Shown: positions 8,640 through 20,300 of the stretch, one piece after another
How positions within the stretch are numbered: position 1 is the stretch's first letter
Layout of the letters: each line of letters starts with the position of its first letter
Assembly (NCBI GenBank): GCA_011503125.2
Contig: WWBZ02000033.1
Span: 3,162,001 to 3,226,000, forward strand
Direction: 5' to 3'
Length of the DNA stretch: 64,000 nucleotides
DNA from: Botryosphaeria dothidea
Lineage: Eukaryota; Ascomycota; Dothideomycetes; Botryosphaeriales; Botryosphaeriaceae
The notes under the pieces: model-generated
Database searches by the model: none
Seen by the model: only the letters and a program-made list of their open reading frames with translations
Told to the model about the DNA's origin: nothing
Made by a program: the position numbers and the translations under genes

Positions 8640-11600
8640 ATGTTACTCGTCCACCAGGCGGGCAGCGTCAAGGTCGGCGAGATTGTCCGGTGCGCATCAT
8701 CTCCCCAGACCCTACTCTCCTAGCTGCCTCACTGATGTTGTCCCTCCGCCTGCAGCTATACAATCACCTACACGCCTTCGAACGACCGCATCCTGCCCAG
8801 CCCCACCCATCTCCACCTCAAGGTCAAGAACTCGTCCGCCATCCCTCTGCGCGCCGCCTATCTCCACGGTCCCTATACCCTCCATGTCGCCGCGTATCCT
8901 TCCACATTCAATCCGAACCACAAGGTTGAGAATCCGAAGAAGGAGGGTATCCCTGACTTTGAACCAAACCTCAAGGCTGGCGGTTCCTGGGGCACCCGTC
9001 TGCTAGTCCCCGAGCACATTCGCGAGACCGGAGGCAAGACAAGCGTGAAGCGCAGCGCTGATGGGGAGCCCAAAGGCGTCACCTGGATCATCGAGATCCA
9101 CTCGCAGATTCTGTTCTCCAACAGCGCCTCTGTGAGCTTCGAGCTGCTGGTCGGTCGGGACGAGAGGAGCTTGGACTACGGATTTGCGGCTGTTGCGGGA
9201 ACTGGCCAAGGAGCTCCGGGTCAGGTGGAAGATCACCAGCAGGGGAAGAAACACGAGGGGCGCCATCCGGCCCAGCCGAAGGGCGTCTATTCCAAAGCCA
9301 TCCGTTTGGTCGTCGACGACACAACAAGTCTGTGGAACAAGCCGGCGTTACCCGAATGGGAAGATGAGGCCAACAAGCCCCGGTCTTCGAGAGACGAACA
9401 CGAGTCCCATCCGAGGGAGGCCAACAAAGTCAAGAGGCGGAAGAACATCCATGTCGTCATTGTGACCCATGGCTTGCACAGCAATCTCGGCGCTGATATG
9501 CTCTATCTAAAGGAGAGCATTGATGCTGCTGCTAAACAAGCTCGTGAAGAGGCTCGAAAGCGGAAGAGAGCGGCTCGAAGAGGCGAGTCTTCCGAAACAA
9601 CCGTCACTTCGGAAGGCCAGGCCAATGGAGAAAACACCAAGGATAGCTCGACCGCTCCGCTTTCTGGAGGCCAGGAGGACCTTGATGCGGATCAAGAGGA
9701 GGAGGAAGATCCCAACGAGGAAGAAGTCATTGTCAGAGGCTTCTCTGGAAATGCCGTCCGCACCGAGCGAGGCATACAGTATCTGGGCAAACGGCTCGCC
9801 AAGTACGTGCTCGGCCTGACCTATCCCGATCAACCTTACCTTCCGATAAAAAAGAGTATGAAGAACAAGATGTCCAGTACTTTTTCTTCCACGAAGGCTC
9901 CAACAGATGAAGGTCTACCAGCGCACTCTGGAAGTTCTGTCCATCACCAACGGCAATCATCAAAACACGAGGAGCGAGCCTACAAATTCACAAGCATCAG
10001 CTTCGTTGGTCACTCTCTCGGAGGTCTCGTTCAAACCTACGCTATAGCATATATACACAAACACTCCCCCGAATTCTTCAACAACATCAAGCCTGTCAAT
10101 TTCATCTGTATGGCTTCACCGATGCTTGGATTGAGCAATGAGAATCCAATGTATGTCAAATTCGCGCTTGACTTCGGTCTTGTTGGTCGTACCGGGCAAG
10201 ATTTGGGTCTTACTTGGAGAGCTCCAACTATCGCACGAGGAAGTTGGGCTGCTATGGTTAGCGGGTTTGGAGCAGGTCAGAAGGAGCAAAGAGCAGAAGA
10301 TCCAGGTGCTAAGCCATTGTTGCGAATTCTTCCTACCGGCCCGGCACATCAAGTCCTCAGAATGTTTCGTAATCGCACCCTGTATTCGAACGTTGTGAAT
10401 GATGGTGTTGTGCCCTTGCGGACCAGTTGTTTGCTGTTTCTGGACTGGAAGGGTCTTGGAAGAGTGGAAAAGGCAAGAAGAGAAAACGGCCTGGTTGGCA
10501 CACTGGCAAGCTGGGGTTTCGCGGAGCTGACCGGTCAGAATTCGTCTCCGAATCCCTCGCGGCTAGCAATTGAGAGAGAGGAACAAGACAGCGGCACCAG
10601 TACCCCAGTCGGTGGCAGCAATGATGCGACAGTGCCTCAACCTGCCGAGGACGCAGTCAACCAGGATCAGACGGCAACGACAAGCGGTGAACCACAGGCG
10701 AACCAGTTCCTATCAGAACAGCAGATGCAGGCTGTGGTTGAAGCGACTTCTCCTGGGTCTCCACGGAAAGGCAGTGCTCCTAGCAGTCCAACGGCGAAAA
10801 GCACAGGTGTCTCGAACCCTTTCAGTGGGTTCATCAGCTATCTCAAAGGCGCCACCACGACGCCAAAGGACAAGAAAATGTTTAGGAGAAGCCAAACAGT
10901 ACAGCAGATCGCCGAACCGAGACCTCCTTCAAGTTCGTCCGAGCAGACCAATTCACAGCACGTACGACCGCTCGCGTCGAGAGGAGACTCGACGATTAAC
11001 AATGACCTTGCGCCGCCAAAGACCACCATCTTCGAATCTGCCGGCGATATCCTCAACCCCCCCATTCCTCCAACTTCCTGGATCATTGACCCATCCACTC
11101 GCTCTCGAACAATATTCCACGATCGCATCTATCATCCCGAAGACATACCTCCTCCACCAATCAAGAGACCGAAGGGTCTTGCTCGCTCGTTCTCCTCTGA
11201 TCACAGCATTACCAGCGTCTCAACGGTAGACTCGACCGAGTCAGGCAGCGGAATGCGGGTCGAAGAGAAGATTGCGCGGTCTTATCACAAGGATCTCTCC
11301 TGGCGCAAAGTACTCGTCCGACTTGAACCGGATGCGCATAACAATATTGTCGTACGTCGCATGTTCGCCAATGCATACGGCTGGCCAGTCATCAAGCATC
11401 TGTGCGACACCCACTTTGCAGACACATACGCTGCACGCACCCGCGATGAAAGGGAACCTGCAATAGATCGCGCACAAGGCCCGAACACTGGCGTCACCTC
11501 GGAGGGAGAAGAAGTAGAAGGACAGCGTGCAAAAGACCCGCCGGCTCGTTCGCCATCCGAGATGCGTGAGGCTGCAGATGAGCTCGCCCCACTGAGAGAG

Positions 11601-12266
11601 GATAGCATTGCCAGTGAAGGGGGTAGTTCATCTCAACATCACCATGACCACCTTCATTCTTCTCATCACAGTGGCAAGCGCCGAGAGGATAGCTCCCTTT
11701 TGGATGACATGTACTTTGAGGGGACCGAGGATGAATCGGACGACGTCGATGACGATTCTCCGGACAATCGCGGCTACTTCCAACGCTTCCTTTCTCCTGC
11801 GCCGCCGGCCAAAAATCAGAAGAAGGCAGCTCCGACATCTGCTCCATCGCAAGACAGCGAAGATCCGAATCAAGCCGGGACAAGTGCCGCCGATATTGAA
11901 AGCTTCCTATCTACGAAGTCCCCAACGCCCGAAGTCATCGTTGAAGGTCACAGGAGGCTAAGTCCGGTTGTCAGCCCGGTGGAGCACACGAAGCGGGAAT
12001 CGCTCGATAAAGGCAAGTCAGCTGCAACGATACCCACTCCCGACGTCGAGACACCCAACGCGGAAGAAGTCCCTCTGCCGAGCCCATCCGGAACGACGAT
12101 TGTGCCGGGCGGAACGGCTGAAGTTGGTTTGCGCAAGAGCGTCGAGGAACTGATTAGTCCGATGGCAGAGAGACCTGGTAGTAGCTCAGGTGCCGTCCCA
12201 AGCGGTGTTGTTGAGGAGGTAGCAAAGGCGATCAGTGGATCCCCCACGCAGCAGCCGCAACCTTGA
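8640..12266 (+). CDS. Rog1-type DUF676 lipase / putative serine esterase
   Basis: Two exons, 8640-8689 and 8756-12266, give 1,186 residues. The 66-nt intron (8690-8755, GTGCGC...CTGCAG) restores VGEIVR-YTITYTPSNDRILP, the conserved start of fungal Rog1-like lipases. Domains in order: an N-terminal beta-rich region (about 1-200) with LRAAYLHGPYTLHVAAYP; the hydrolase core starting NIHVVIVTHGLHSN (HG near 255), interrupted by a charged low-complexity insert (Arg/Lys then Asp/Glu, about 280-345); nucleophile elbow FVGHSLGG with Ser437; and NVVNDGVVPLRTS, likely carrying the acid. The C-terminal ~600 residues are disordered, rich in Ser, Pro, Glu and a His cluster, apart from SWRKVLVRLEPDAHNNIVVRR, a conserved block. 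Family members hydrolyse monoacylglycerol or phospholipids at ER and lipid droplets. The start could be 8508 instead. Confidence 0.9.
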
Positions 12267-12704
12267 CGACCAGCTTGATGTCTTTTCTTTCCCCTTCATT
12301 CTCCCGCTTTGTATGAGCGTTATATACCAAGACGGGCTGGGATGGCATTGATACAGCATACACGGCCGGACAGCCCTGGAGGCATTCTTGATTACAATTT
12401 AGATAAGACAACCTGTTCTCGTATCAGAGTAATAATTGATGACGCCCTGTTATGGGCATTATTATCAGTTTCATCTCGATTTCGTGAGTTTTCCTGAAGG
12501 ATGAATTGAAGATTTACAATGAATTGGAGCAAAAACGCCAAGAACATAGCTGCGTAGGCGAAACCCTATGTTACAGCCAGATATCATTGCCTCCGCCCAA
12601 ACAACAGTCAAATTATCGAAACAATTGCTTGACGCAAACACCGTCTAACCAAGCGATTGCAATCTAAAAACTGTCCGTTGTGATACTATTTTTTCTTTCC
12701 CTCT
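12267..12704. other. Convergent intergenic region
   Basis: About 438 bp between the stop codons of the Rog1-type lipase (+) and pantothenate kinase (-). It should hold both 3' UTRs. An A/T-richer stretch around 12,390-12,480 is seen. No gene or repeat found. Confidence 0.45.
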
Positions 12705-14335
12705 TCAACGCCGAATCTCCTCTCCCTGAGAGGAGGCCGTGGGTGGCCTGCCGTCGATGCTATTTCTCCGACCCCAGTTGCGGGGCTGCCTCTTCAGGAA
12801 AGCGCCGACGGCGCCGAGGTAGCCTTCGTGTCTGAGGAAGTAGGCCTGCTTCTCTCCTTTGGACCAGAATTTGATGGCGTAGGATAGCGTGTGCATGGTC
12901 TGCGGATGACCGCCGATGAACGAGCCGCCGAAGTAGATGTGCTCCAGGTTGTGCTTCTCGGCGTGAAGATAGGCAATTTGGCCGATGTTGTTACTGTGTC
13001 AACGTCAGCGTGAGAAGCGAGCGGGGACGTGGAATGAACATACCTGACAGCGTAAAGCAGACTCTTGCTGACGTCCTCGGGCTTGAAAGACCTGCCGTAT
13101 TCGTACGATTCGTCCTTGAGGTTTCCGGTGTCTTCTGCCTCCTGCTCGGCCTGGCGCTTCATCTTGTAGACCTTCCCGAAGCTGCTGGCGATCGTCGTGC
13201 TCTTGAGGCCGATCTTGCCGTAGTCGGTGCCGTAGATGTCGCCGACCAGCATGTCGACCGCGGTGTTGTCGCCTTGCTCGGCCAATCGCAGCATGTCCTC
13301 AAACGTCCTCGCGCCGGTGAGCAGAGATAGCAGACCCCAGAGCGTGCCGCCGCCCAGCGAAGTTCCTCCTACACGCTCGTATTGCCGCGGGCCCGAGACC
13401 TTCACCATGGATACGCCAGAACCGATGTTGACAAGGAGGTATGGATATATGTTTGGGCGCGCTGCGATGAAGTTCATGGGTTCTTCTTGGCTGTAGGTAA
13501 AAACCTCGCTGGGGATTTCGGTGATGAAGAAGTCGAGGCCTAGATTAGAGGTCAGATCTTTATCACGCGACTTGATTGATTAGGGGAGCACGACGCACCG
13601 ATAATGAGGCACTCCATTTCGTCCTCTCGCACAACCTCGACTTCCAGCGCACCCTTGACCTGGTCGTAGTACTTGAAAGCACCGCCGCCGGTGGCCATGA
13701 CGCAGAGATCCGAGGGCCGCGAGCCATTGATGATCTCGTACTTGAGCTTCAATTTGCGGAGGAATTCAATGCACTCGTCAATGCGCGCCGTCTCGAATTT
13801 CAAGAAATTCAGGCGGCCGCCGAGCTCCTTGGAGGTTGGGTCGCGTGAGAAGTATACGAGCTTCGCGAGAGAGCCGCCAATCTGTATGCGCGCAGTGTCA
13901 GCTTGCGAACCGAAGCGCGCAGGCGGTGGGAGCTCGTACGTCGACGGCGATGTGGCTGACGACAGCCGTGTGGTTGGGCAGGCGGATGTCCTTGGAGCCG
14001 TGCTCGTGCTCATGGTCGCTCTCGGGGGAGTCGGGGGTGCGCGGCTCGTCGTCGACGATAAAGGCGCCCTGCACGTTGATGTAGACGTTTCCCGGGTGTT
14101 TGATTGTGGGGTCGTTTTGGGCGGGCTTGGTGGGGTGCGAGAGCTGGTCGTCGGCGGTCTCGTGCGACAGCGACGGCGACATGGTGGTGAGTTGTTGGAC
14201 GCGACGCTTCGCTTGGTCGGCGGCGGCTAGGAGCCTTGTTCGGAGGTTCGCTATCGAGGTCGAGGCGGCCGAGGACGGCGAGGTGCAGGCCGGAATGACG
14301 GCTGGCGACGGGCGCGACGGCTGCGTGAGGTTCAT
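12705..14335 (-). CDS. CAB1: Pantothenate kinase (eukaryotic type II)
   Basis: Four exons on the minus strand: 13940-14335, 13599-13881, 13044-13539 and 12705-12993, giving 487 residues. Introns 13882-13939, 13540-13598 and 12994-13043 (58, 59 and 50 nt) are all GT-AG and restore conserved joins: [32 protein letters not shown] and [15 protein letters not shown]. Motifs: phosphate-binding [36 protein letters not shown] with [13 protein letters not shown], and [13 protein letters not shown] near the end. The enzyme phosphorylates pantothenate, the first and usually rate-limiting step to coenzyme A. The N-terminal ~130 residues before the fold are long, Ser/Pro-rich and unlike yeast Cab1 (367 residues); they may be regulatory. 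The frame continues upstream only to a TTG, so the ATG at 14335 is used; an ATG further in ([10 protein letters not shown]) is possible. Confidence 0.93.
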
Positions 14336-14924
14336 CTGCCGGGTGTTGGGCAACTAGTCGGCGACGCTGCTGAGGGACAGAAGGTGAAGGCTGTCGTACA
14401 ACAGGCAGCGCTGACGGGCGCGAAATTGCTGAGACGATCCATTTCCTTCTGTCCGATGGTCGGTTGGTGAAAGAGCCATTGTACCTACGGCTACGGTGCA
14501 GTGTTGAGAACAACCTCGGACGTGCGCAACTGTCCACCGCGGCCTCTCTGCATCCGAGGATCCCCAAATCCCCAGCCTTGCGCCTCTCACGTCAGATCGT
14601 TACTAATCCGTGCTTTCGGGGTCCCCTCAAAAGTCAATTGCAGCCTCGGTCAGCATTGGAATCCTCTCCCGTTACTCAAACGAAACACGCCGACATCATC
14701 GGGGTTCAAACGCTCCCCGCGGAAATTACCTAAAGCAGACATCCGAAGCAGATCTCCGAAATCCCGATACCATTTCGATAATTCTGGTGTCCGTCACTTT
14801 TGGACCCCCTGTGATAATCATACATCTGTTCTATCCTGAACCAATTCAATCCACTATCCCATTCCACGCCCGTGTGTCCGTCAAACTCCTCAAGCTCCGA
14901 AACTTCTGCCCAAGATAGCCCTTT
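14336..14924. other. Pantothenate kinase promoter / Arp9 3' flank
   Basis: About 589 bp between the Arp9 stop and the pantothenate kinase start, both on the minus strand, so Arp9 is upstream. Plus-strand frames here match nothing known. No repeat or RNA gene is seen. Confidence 0.45.
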
Positions 14925-16989
14925 TTACATGCACACGTCCCTTATTCCGGACGGTCCTTGGTCATTATAATCCGTCCGCGTCATGTATCCTTGGCCAAGT
15001 CCTTGGTCAACAATGAAGAGAACCTTTGCTGCAACCTGTGCGCCGAGAAATACTGCCTCATCCATGCCCACTTCCTTCCACTCCGGGAAGTACTCTGGTG
15101 GCTTGACCGTTTTGATGCTCGTCGGGGATTGCCCATGTCCTGAATGAGTGTTGTGCGAATGAACTCCACTCATTGGACCTGGTGTCGAGCCTTGGCTGGC
15201 GTGCATCATCTGTGGATTTTGTGCTGTTGTAGCGGCATAGAGAAGAGGGTTGACACCGCTACCACCAGTAGGCTGAAGGCCAGGGTGTTGAGGGGTGTTT
15301 GCTCCCGTGGCTGTTGGCGTAGACAGATTGGAGGGTAGTTCGGAGGTAAAGATGGTTGCCGAGGACGGGGAGATGAGGTACTTTGATGAAAGCAGGGCAA
15401 TGAGAGACTCCTTGAAACCTAATACATACTTAGTTAGCAAGTGCATGTTTTTCGGACCAGTGAACTTACCTCGAACTTTGGCGCCATTTCCTACAACGAT
15501 GAGAGAGTCCCAAAGCTCACTGCGCTTGCTAACTTCATCGACAGATGAGACGGTGCGATAGATGGCATCTGCCAGGCGTTCCAAAACACCACCGCTTGCT
15601 GGCTGGAAACGTTCAATCCCCACCTCAATCTCTCGACGGATTGGACCACGCGATCCAGTAGAGAGCGAACTAAGTCCGTTTGTCTCGATGCCAGTCATCG
15701 GATCACCGCCCGCTGCCCCATCTCCATCCGTAGCCCTTCGCTGAGGACCTTCATCCAAAGCTGCGGCAGCATCTGCCAATTGTTGACCACTGGTGGTGTC
15801 TCTGAGAGCGCTGAGTAACGCGTGGTCTTCGTACATGAAAGTTGCCTTTTCTCTCTTCGCATTTGGCAAGCGCGCAGGCTTGTTCGCAGCTTCCCTGGCC
15901 AGTTCGGCGCCCTTCTTCTTTGCTGCAGCCTTTTCTTGTTTTTCCTTTTCCTTCTTGGCCAGAAGTTCGTTCATCTTGCCGCTCGTGACGATACTTGCCA
16001 CGTCCAATACACCCTCCTTCTCCTCTTCATCCTTTGCTTCATCTCCAACTTCAGTGTCTGCACCCGGACCACGCGGAGCATTACCAATGGTGGCGGCGGC
16101 ATCCGGTCCTGAACTCGCAGCACCGGTAGATGCAACGGCAGCAGGGTTTGCAGCAGCGTCGGAGCCACTGTCTCCAGAGCCCGGAAGAGGCGTGTTGGGA
16201 GGCAATATCTCGCAGATGGGATTCTTCTTCAACTGCTCACACATTTCCCAGTTGAATCCCTTGGGTTTCAACAGCTCGAGAAGCCGCTTTGTCATGGCGT
16301 CTCCGCCACAGTCGGAAATGGAAATGGCCCTCCTAGCCTCGTGCATTATGAAATCGCTGATAGCCGTAACATCCGTTTTTTGGTAACCAACATCGACGAC
16401 TGTGGCACTCGGGGCGCCGTATGCATAGGCGATGGCGGTGGCGGAGTCCATGATAGTGAAAGCAGGCATCTTGAACTTCTCGAAAAAGAATTGAGTGAGC
16501 CTCTCCTTCTCCTTGGGGGTCCACGCAGGCTGACCGATCAAGAGGATTGGAGTGTGAAAGGGCGGGTTTAGAGTGTTGTAAACGTGGGTCATGAGAGCGA
16601 AGAAGCAAGGCCAATTGACGATGCGGCCCTGAACCATTGGCCAGGTGGCGCCTTCGTCCGAAACATGATCCTCCTCGTAGACGACCTCTCCGTCGGTTTC
16701 GCCAAGCGTCTTCTGCATGTCCTTGATCTCTGCTTGCTCCTCTTTCGGCACGGGTCTGCCTCCGTCTTTCCTGCGGACCTTGTAGGGCTCCCACTCGCCA
16801 TCCTTTTCAGCGGAGAACATGCGCGACCTTACACGCAGGCGGGCAGGAGTGAGCGACTCGGGAAGGCCGAGCTGAGCGAGGGTGGTATGCGACCCGGGCG
16901 CAATGATCTGGCTAGCGCGTGAGCTACGGAGTGAAAATTGGAAGCGAAAGTGGACGCACGATGATCTGCTCATCTTTGAAGGGCGGCAT
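14925..16989 (-). CDS. ARP9: Actin-related protein Arp9 (SWI/SNF and RSC subunit)
   Basis: Three exons: 16960-16989, 15470-16907 and 14925-15418, giving 653 residues. Exon 1 codes only MPPFKDEQII; the 52-nt intron (GTGCGT...GCCAG) joins it to IIAPGSHTTLAQLGLPESLT, the expected Arp9 start. The second intron (15419-15469) has GTAAGT, TGCTAAC and TTAG but is 51 nt without a stop, so an unspliced read adds 17 residues inside GAKVR-GFKESLI. Actin-fold landmarks: HTPILLIGQPAW, FTIMDSATAIAYAYGAPS, TVVDVGYQKTDV and ISDCGGDAMTKRL. A long insert (about 300-450) is Ala/Gly-rich then Lys/Glu-rich (KKEKEKQEKAAAKKKG, likely helical), followed by a second poly-linker with His and Ser before the last domain. 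Arp9 pairs with Arp7 on the remodeller's HSA helix. Divergent from Nte1 across 338 bp. Confidence 0.92.
15419..15469 (-). other. Stopless 51-nt intron of Arp9
   Basis: On the minus strand it begins GTAAGTTCAC, has TGCTAACTAAG as a near-perfect branch site, and ends GTATTAG. Its length is a multiple of three and it has no in-frame stop, so it is invisible to simple open-frame calling. The retained form would insert 17 residues (GKFTGPKNMHLLTKYVL). Confidence 0.85.
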
Positions 16990-17327
16990 GGCGTCAGAGC
17001 CACTGCGGGTGGGGGATGAGAGGCGAGGTGGGTGGATGGGCGAGAGGGCTGCGGGAGTCGCGATGCGCGGGCTGTGAAGTCGCGTCGGCGCTGGAAAGTC
17101 GTGGCTGCCCGGAGCAGGGGCCGCCTCGTGGTCCAAGCTCTTTTGTGTGTCTGCGCGTGGCCGGCTTCTTGGTCGAGAGCTGCTGTCTCACGAGCTTGCC
17201 AGGACACAACTCCCCCGCCGCAACCATGCTGCCGACCTGACGGGCTCCTTAGCTGTTCTGCTGTCAGCTTGCTCCGTTGTCATCCTCACCTCCATCCGCG
17301 GGCGCACACTCGGCAACTTCGTCCGCC
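16990..17327. promoter_or_regulatory. Bidirectional promoter Arp9 / Nte1 with a 4-codon uORF
   Basis: Only 338 bp separate the two divergent start codons. On the Nte1 side an ATG at 17,226 opens a tiny frame, M-L-P-T-stop (17,226-17,240), 87 nt before the Nte1 ATG. If transcription begins upstream of it, it is a short uORF that could lower Nte1 translation. The region is otherwise GC-rich with no clear TATA box. Confidence 0.4.
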
Positions 17328-20300
17328 ATGAGCTCCTCGGCACTAAACATGTCGACCGCCGCTCTGGCCGACCCGCAAGCCGCCTCCTCGAACTTTGGTC
17401 TTCTCGCCCGCGTGCTTCTGGGTGTGCTTCAGGTCATTCCCGGCGTGCTGTTTTGGATCATCACCTTCACCACCATCACCCTGCCAACATGGATCTTCAC
17501 CCTGGCTTCCATGAGCTTGACCGTCACCATGAACGCGACCACCCTGTAAGACGCTACCCCGCGCTCGTAGAGCTTCGTGCTGACTTGCCATAGCCTGTTG
17601 ATCTTCCTGGCCTTTGGCTCGACCATCAGCTGGTTCGTACGATATCGCTTCCTGAACATGTACACCCGATTGCCCCCGGAACCCCAGCGCGAAGAGCCCC
17701 ACGTCGAAGTCTTTCCCGATACACAGGAGGGTGATTCCAAGCGAGGCCTATCCAACTACCTTGATGAGTTTCTCAGCGCCATCAAGGTTTTTGGTTACCT
17801 GGAACGACCCGTCTTCCACGAGCTCACACGTACAATGCAAACTCGTAAACTTATTGCTGGCGAGACTCTGCTGTTGGAGGAAGAAAAAGGTTTCTGTTTA
17901 GTCGTCGATGGCTTGGTGCAAATCTTTGTCAAATCTAACCGCGACGAGTCCAGCTATGATTCTGGTGTCTCCGGTTCAAGCTCTGACGATGATGATGGAG
18001 ATGCCAGGGGTCATCAGCAAGGCTACCAACTCTTGACAGAAGTCAAGAATGGCGCTCCCATGTCATCCTTGTTCTCCATTCTTTCCCTCTTCACTGAGGA
18101 CATCAAACTTCGCCATGATGAAGACGACCAAGGCATAGATTCGGCTCCACCGACTGCTGGAGGTCCTCGATTCTCACGTGCAGATTCGCAACCCCTGACC
18201 GGTACAATGACTCCTCAATCTGAAAACTTTCCCAGCAGTCCACAACAAATGCCACAGATGTCTCCAAGGTCCGGGCTAAGACAAGCTCGACGTGCATCCA
18301 CAATGACAAGTCCCACTTCTTCTGGTCGATTGCCCAGGGTTCCCTCACTTTCTCTTGACACCGATCAGGATCAAGATCTGGAGCAAGAGACTACAAAGTC
18401 TCGGAAGCAAAGCGAGTCCAGGTCAAGAGCTCAATTGAAGTCTGCACATCCCGATATTGTTGCAAGAGCTACCGTTGATACTACCATTGCCATCATCCCG
18501 GCAACTGCGTTCAAACGTTTGACACGTATCTATCCCAGAGCCACCGCACACATCATCCAGGTCATCCTCACCAGGCTTCAACGTGTAACATTATCCACCG
18601 GTCACGCCTATCTTGGATTGACTAGTGAGGTTCTCCGCATTGAACGTCTTATGAACAAGTATACCACTTATGATCTTCCGGGATTCCTCAAAGATGCTGC
18701 TCTACAAAGACTAAAGGATAAATTTGCCAAGGAAAGGGAACGTATTGGTGACGAAGATGGAATGAAGGGTATCGCTCTTCATAATCCTGCCACTCATCGT
18801 AAGAGGTCTGGAAGTGGTTTGAGGCGGGAGGTTCATACCAGATTGGCTTCCATTCGTCCTACATCTGCAGCTCCAATAGAACCAGCACCTCGAAGAAGTG
18901 CTACAATGAGCCCTCAAGAACAAGATCGACAGGGTGTTAGTGCAGGTAAGTTGAATTGGATGGCATTTTGGGGCGTCACTTATACTGTTTAGGGGACCTC
19001 TTGACAAACCATCATTTCCCTCGAAACAGCCGTGGTCGTATGAGTAGCTTCTCTCAACCATTTTCTCCTACTCCTCCCAGACGAGATGGTCGTACTCCGT
19101 TGGATTCGGGTTCATTCAATCCCTTTTCCCAATCAGGTGGACGTATTCCTCTTCAACGTCAAGAATCTCTGGATGAAGATGCTTTCTTCCGTGAATCCAT
19201 TCTTGACTGTATGCTCAAGGCTATAGGATTGACCAACACTCGAAACGTGGTTCCCAAACCTGATTCTGTCGAGCAATCACCTCGTCTTGTATCTTTCGAT
19301 TCCAGACGGCAAAAAGCAGTCTTCAGCAATGCCTTTGGATTTATTGATCCTTTCGAAGGTTCGATAGATGCAGATACAGAATCCGTCACCTCCGTACCTC
19401 TCTCCGCGATCAGCGCCACCAACAGTAGGAGCATTCATGAAGAACTTGTCAACGATGTTGAGATTGTCTTTTTTCCAAAAGGTTCTGTTTTGGTTGAACA
19501 GGGCGAACGCAATCCTGGTCTTTACTACGTCATTGATGGTTTTCTGGACGTCGGTATGCCTGTGGACGAGAAAGAACGCGATTCCGATTCCCTTGGCCAC
19601 TTTCACATGGATCACTCTTCTGGTCTTGAACCTGGGGAATTGTTTGGTGGCGCTCTACACAAAACACCCACCAATTCATCCGTCGGAGGTTCCGGTTCAC
19701 GTCACGAATCCAAGAAGAAGAGACACCACCGGAAGAGTCTCTTTCTTACAAAACCTGGTGGTCTGGCAGGTTATCTGGGTACCGTCTCCTCTTACAGATC
19801 CTTCATCGACGTTGTGGCAAAAACGGATGTTTATGTCGGATTCCTTCCTCGTGCTTCCATTGAGAGAATAGCTGACAGATATCCGGTTGTCTTGTTGACC
19901 ATGGCCAAACGTTTGACGACATTGTTGCCCAGGATGATCCTACACATTGACTTTGCCCTCGAATGGGTACAAGTCAATACCGGACAGATCATCTACAATC
20001 AAGGAGATGAAAGTGACTCCATTTACATTGTCTTGAATGGTCGTCTACGTGCTATTCAAGATACGGAAGATCAAGGCATGAAGGTTATTGGCGAATATGG
20101 TCAAGGAGACAGCGTTGGAGAACTTGAGGTCTTGACGGAATCGACCAGACCAGCCTCATTGCATGCAATTCGAGACACCGAGGTCGCCAAATTCCCCAAG
20201 ACCTTGTTCAACAGTCTTGCACTTGAACATCCCGGCATCACTATCAAGATTTCGAAAATCATTGCCAGCAGAATGCGCTCCTTGATGGAGAATCCCCTGC

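Noticed and set aside
12705..14353. Pantothenate kinase start at 14353 and Nte1 start at 17277
   Set aside because: Both are TTG codons; the first ATGs are at 14335 and 17328.
14925..17207. A 760-codon single-exon Arp9 reading
   Set aside because: It reads through two introns and begins in unrelated upstream sequence; the spliced model restores the conserved Arp9 N-terminus.
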